Below, one piece after another: positions 60,537 through 64,000 of a DNA stretch of 64,000 nucleotides; within the stretch, counting starts at the first letter, position 1; every line of letters starts with the position of its first letter. This DNA comes from Thraustochytrium sp. TN22 (Eukaryota > Sar > Bigyra > Thraustochytrida > Thraustochytriidae): the NCBI GenBank assembly GCA_013306675.1, contig JABLUY010000058.1:93697-157696 (forward strand). The letters run 5' to 3'. The notes under the pieces are model-generated. The model was given only the letters and a program-made list of their open reading frames with translations, had not been told where the DNA came from and made no database searches. A program made the position numbers and the translations under genes.

Positions 60537-63500
60537 TCACGCGTGCTCTTTCCGCGTGGCAAACCTGGTCTTGCCGAAGCCATAGGTGGTCATGAGCTCG
60601 CGCACGTCAGGCGTGGTGGCCGCTCGAATGGCACTGCCGTCGTAGTCCACGGCACCGTACTGGAGGAGGACCCTGACAAGGTCCAGGTCCCCGCGCCGAG
60701 CGGCAATGGCGAGCGGGGACTCGCCGCCGCCCCCGCCGCCATCGGGGTCGTCGCCGCGCCGCAAAACCTGGAGCACCGCGACCATGTCGCCCCTGCGGCA
60801 TGCATCGCGCAGCGACTGCGGCGGATGCGCGTCCTCGCTCGGAAGATCGCGCGCAGTCCGTGCGCCGTCCTGGTCGACAAGCTGGACGTCGGTAAGCTCC
60901 GTCTCGTGCTGGACCCAGCCACCTTGAAAGCGCACAGTAAACAGCGTCTCGCCATCGTAGTCCAACACTACTGCCGGGTAGAACACCTCGTCGTCGTGAG
61001 ACATGGCGCGGCACGGGAGGCCCACCCAGTGCGAGTAATCGTGGCGCTCCCAGGCACCCTGCCCGTCTAGTACGGCCTCGGTGCGTCCGATGTCCAGCGT
61101 GCCGTGCCCGAGCTCCACGAGCGCGGAAGACTTGCGAGCGCCGCCACCATTGCTTCGGTCTTGGCTACCGGTCCGTACAGCCGTGGGCATGTCGCTGCGG
61201 TCCCCGGGGTCTGCCGAGACCGGCTGGGCCAACGAGACGCGCGGCTCGTTGCGCATGAGCACGCCAGGGAGGACGACGCCGGGCTCACTCAAGACCGACT
61301 CGGCGGCCGAATGCCGAAGGCTGTCGGGCCGCCCCATCCGAAGGTGCGGCGCCAGCGGCGCTGACGACATCGGAGCCGGCAGCTTGCCGAGACTGGATGG
61401 GCCGATTGCAGGCGCAGACACATCCACAATCGGCTCCATCGTCTCCTTCTCGTGCCGCTCATCGTCGTCGCTGTCGACGGAGGCGTCGTCCTGCGCCGGC
61501 TCCAGCTGCGGCGCGCTCCGCCATCGCTCTCGCGCTCGGTGGACGAGAGTCAGGGTAGGCGTGCGGAGACGAGGACGGGTCCACCAGGACCGCGTCCGCT
61601 CGCGGGCCACGCCATCGTCCTTGGTGGCGCGGGTCTCGTGATCCTCGGCATCCTGGTCCTGGACTGTCTTGCCGAACCCATAGGTGAGCAGCAGACGGCG
61701 CGCATCCTCCGTCGACGCCGCCGCGATGGCTCGGTTGTTGTGGTCCGTGGCGCCAAACTGGAGGAGGTACCGAAGGGCCTTGAGGTCACCCAGCCTTGCA
61801 GCGATGGTCAGGGGCGCTTCCCCTCCATCCAGGTCGTCCCAGGCGTCCGGGTCCACGCCTCTCTGCAACAGAGCGAGGACCGCAGCCGCGTCCCGAGCGC
61901 GACAAGCCTCGTGCAAAGACCCTAGGGTCACCTCGTCCTCGTCCTCGTCCGCGTCCGCGTCCGCTTCAAAGGAGCGGCTCCCGGAGTCAATGAGCTGGAT
62001 GTCGAGCAGCTCCGTCTCCCTCTGGACGGTCCCTCGCTGAAAGCGCACCGTGAACAGCTTTTCGCCGTCGTAGGACGTCACCTCGGCAGGATAAAACTCC
62101 TCGTCGTCATGTAACATGGCGCGGCAAGGCTTGCCCACCCACCGCGCGTAGTCCTCAAAGTCCTCGCCGGACTCCCGCTCCTCCCACTCGGCCTCGGCAG
62201 CCTCGTAATCGAGGATGCCATACGCGGGCTCTGGGCCAGCAGCGGCCGACTTTCGCATGGACTTGACGGCAGCCGATCGTCGCGCGGACATGCGTGCGGA
62301 TGCACGTGCACTCGCCACGCGCTCGCTCAGGCTGCTGATGCGGGACGAGAGCCGGGACTCGAGGGAGGTGGCTGGGGCCGGCGCGTGCTCCAGGTGAGCG
62401 ACCACGCCCTGGGTCGTCTTCCCGAAGCCGAAGCATAAAAGCACCTGGCGGACCTCCTCCGAGGCGGCCGATGCGATCGCGCTGCCGTCCCGATCCAGCG
62501 CGCCGAATCGTAGCAGGTGGCGCACGGCGACCGCGTCGCCGAGCCTGGCAGCAATGGTGAGCGGCGGCTCGCCAGGCTCATCAGCGCCATCTGCGTCCTC
62601 GCCGCGCTGGAGCAAAATGAGCACCGCCGGCGCGTCCCCTTCAAGGCAGGCCTCCCGCAGCGACATGGTCCCACCCGCCTCTTCCCGCTCCTCAGCGGGT
62701 GCCGTGAGCGAAGCGTCGTCCAGGTCCACCAGCTGAATGTCGTGCAGTACCGTGTCTCGTTGGATCGTGCCATTGGCGAAGCGGACAGTAAAGTACCTGG
62801 CGCCGTATTCTTCGCCATTGTAAGTCACAACAGTGGCCGGGTAGAATTCTCCATCCTCGTGGAACAGTGCGCGGCATGGCCGATCCTCCCACGCGCTGTA
62901 GTCCTCAGCTGCCGTCGCCGCGCCATCCTCCCGACCGGCCTGCTCGGCCTCGGCCTCCTCGGACACTTGCGCAGAGGACGACAACGGGCGTCGGGCGCTG
63001 CTTCTGCGCGCCGAGGACGACGGCGGGCGTCCGGAGCTGCTCCTGCGCTCACTGATGATCCTCACCCCATCAACCACCACGTCCGAGCCATCCACGAGTA
63101 CCGGCGTCGCTTCGGGAATACTGTCGCGGGCTCCGTTGCTGCGACTGCTGCGGCGTGTGCTGCGAGAGCGGGTGCGCCTGGCGCTCGCGGCGCCCTCCTG
63201 CGTGGTCCGCTGCGTGGCGCGCTCGTCATGCTTCGCCGCCGAAGCTTGGCCGCGACTCCTGCGGCGGCTCTCGCGGCTCCTACGGCGGCTGCCAGTACTC
63301 CGTGGCCGCAGATGAGCCGCCGCTTCGTCGTTGTCTTCGTCATCCGCAGGCCACGACTGCTCGTCGTCAACGGACGCTGCGCTGGCCCGATTCGACATGC
63401 GCTGAGAGGTGCACGACGCCGTGGGCTCGCCTTCCTCGTCCTCGCCAATGTCAGCATTGACCCAGCGCGGCTCCGGCGCTTCAGCGGGGGAAACCATCTC

Positions 63501-63863
63501 CTCGGCCGGGGTGGCATCCGCATCCGTTCCCGTCTCGAGCCCTGCACCCCAGTCATCATTCGACAGCCTGTACACCGGATTCCTGTGCGAGGCCATGGAC
63601 AACCGGTTCGCGATGCTCATGCGCTGCTTGCGCCGCGGCTTCTTGCGCACCAGCTCCGACCTGTAGCTGGCGTCCCCCGGGTGCTTGGCCTTGGGAAACC
63701 TGCACACGGCGCACAGGCTCTGGAACCCGAACACGGGGTCGAACTCGAACCCGGGGCACGCCGCCGCGCTCTCGTACCGCGCGGGCCGCGCCGCGCGGGC
63801 CCCGCGCGCGCCCGCGCGCCCCTGCTGCATCATCCTCCCGCCCCCCTCCCCCTCGCTCTTCAA
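60537..63863 (-). CDS. Ankyrin protein with alternating Tudor-like modules
   Basis: A 1108-residue intronless frame. The N-terminus has a short zinc-binding-like motif (CPGFEFDPVFGFQSLCAVCRF then PKAKH, C-x2-C-x6-H) and then a long Ser/Arg-rich, acidic, disordered region with RRSRESRRRSRGQ-type RS dipeptides. Three modules follow, each a Tudor/Agenet-like barrel and a two-repeat ankyrin block. The barrel reads W-x-x-x-P-C-R-A-x-x-H-x-D-x-x-F-Y-P-A, then YDGE...FTVRFQ.GTVQ and ending LxDIQLVD. The ankyrin block reads GEPPLTIAARLGDAVAVRHL and ends in VRQVLLCFGFGKT. The modules lie near residues 330-480, 575-730 and 930-1105. Tudor-like folds bind methylated Lys/Arg, so a chromatin or RNP adaptor role is plausible but unproven. 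Linkers between modules are Ser/Arg/Asp-rich. Confidence 0.75.
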   Translation of the reverse strand: MKSEGEGGGRMMQQGRAGARGARAARPARYESAAACPGFEFDPVFGFQSLCAVCRFPKAKHPGDASYRSELVRKKPRRKQRMSIANRLSMASHRNPVYRLSNDDWGAGLETGTDADATPAEEMVSPAEAPEPRWVNADIGEDEEGEPTASCTSQRMSNRASAASVDDEQSWPADDEDNDEAAAHLRPRSTGSRRRSRESRRRSRGQASAAKHDERATQRTTQEGAASARRTRSRSTRRSSRSNGARDSIPEATPVLVDGSDVVVDGVRIISERRSSSGRPPSSSARRSSARRPLSSSAQVSEEAEAEQAGREDGAATAAEDYSAWEDRPCRALFHEDGEFYPATVVTYNGEEYGARYFTVRFANGTIQRDTVLHDIQLVDLDDASLTAPAEEREEAGGTMSLREACLEGDAPAVLILLQRGEDADGADEPGEPPLTIAARLGDAVAVRHLLRFGALDRDGSAIASAASEEVRQVLLCFGFGKTTQGVVAHLEHAPAPATSLESRLSSRISSLSERVASARASARMSARRSAAVKSMRKSAAAGPEPAYGILDYEAAEAEWEERESGEDFEDYARWVGKPCRAMLHDDEEFYPAEVTSYDGEKLFTVRFQRGTVQRETELLDIQLIDSGSRSFEADADADEDEDEVTLGSLHEACRARDAAAVLALLQRGVDPDAWDDLDGGEAPLTIAARLGDLKALRYLLQFGATDHNNRAIAAASTEDARRLLLTYGFGKTVQDQDAEDHETRATKDDGVARERTRSWWTRPRLRTPTLTLVHRARERWRSAPQLEPAQDDASVDSDDDERHEKETMEPIVDVSAPAIGPSSLGKLPAPMSSAPLAPHLRMGRPDSLRHSAAESVLSEPGVVLPGVLMRNEPRVSLAQPVSADPGDRSDMPTAVRTGSQDRSNGGGARKSSALVELGHGTLDIGRTEAVLDGQGAWERHDYSHWVGLPCRAMSHDDEVFYPAVVLDYDGETLFTVRFQGGWVQHETELTDVQLVDQDGARTARDLPSEDAHPPQSLRDACRRGDMVAVLQVLRRGDDPDGGGGGGESPLAIAARRGDLDLVRVLLQYGAVDYDGSAIRAATTPDVRELMTTYGFGKTRFATRKEHA

Positions 63864-64000
63864 CCCGCGCGCCGCGGCGCGTGCTGCACGCGCCGCACGC
63901 GCTGCTGCTCCCTCTCGCCCGCCGCCCGCCCGCCGCCCTCCGCGCCGCGGGCCGCGCCGCGGGCCGCGCCGCAGGCCGCGCCGCGCCGCCGCGCCGCCGC
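63864..64000. other. GC-extreme upstream region
   Basis: Almost pure G+C (gccgcgccgc runs) immediately upstream of the ankyrin-Tudor gene. It may be its promoter or 5' UTR. Nothing else is visible. Confidence 0.5.

Overview
The window is nuclear DNA of a GC-rich unicellular eukaryote. The evidence is eukaryote-only domain families (MOB1, Dbl-homology, 7TM-RGS, kinesin-light-chain TPR, WRKY19-type zinc ribbons, CENP-B/pogo and Mutator-like transposases), GT-AG introns that I could place by hand, long gene-poor spacers full of decayed duplicates and microsatellites, and one run of ten Ns. The domain mix suggests a protist alga or heterotroph of the stramenopile/haptophyte kind, but I cannot name the taxon from sequence alone. 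Most large genes are intronless. I recognise no tRNA, rRNA or CRISPR array.

Layout. 1-3.1 kb (minus): an LRR gene whose repeats each sit in one 84/87-bp phase-2 exon; six of these exons lie on a 260-bp exon-plus-intron tandem repeat. 4.3-5.1 kb: a helical orphan. 6.4-7.3 kb: a secreted, probably GPI-anchored TTPEP-repeat protein. 7.3-20.3 kb: a duplication-rich stretch with a small myristoylation-type protein, a membrane-protein family, zinc-ribbon fragments and several decayed paralogues, surrounding an intact gene (15.6-17.4 kb) with a HET/TIR-like N-terminus and TPR array. 20.3-21.6 kb: a three-exon LRR-TIR gene. 24.0-26.5 kb: a MOB1-DH-PH-TIR fusion. 28.7-29.2 kb: a small probable membrane protein.

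30.4-32.9 kb: a protein with 24 WRKY19-type zinc ribbons in a higher-order repeat, interrupted by the assembly gap. 33.1-36.8 kb: a CENP-B/pogo-like transposase fused to a Ulp1-like protease, both with substituted active-site residues. 38.1-42.0 kb: a Mutator-like transposase with its acidic triad intact, followed by an AT-rich island. 43.3-46.0 kb: the second HET/TIR-like TPR protein. 47.6-49.2 and 51.5-53.2 kb: two paralogous 7TM-RGS receptors. 53.4-56.0 kb (minus): a large membrane orphan with a degenerate repeat upstream. 58.0-59.0 kb: homocysteine S-methyltransferase, the only clear metabolic gene. 59.5-60.5 kb: an ankyrin protein. 60.5-63.9 kb (minus): an ankyrin protein with alternating Tudor-like modules.

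The common theme is expansion of signalling and innate-immunity-like architectures (LRR, LRR-TIR, TIR fusion, HET-like-TPR, 7TM-RGS) next to transposons and recent tandem duplications. The strongest candidates for something undescribed are the MOB1-DH-PH-TIR fusion, the exon-intron LRR amplification module, and the transposase-protease fusion with two altered catalytic centres.
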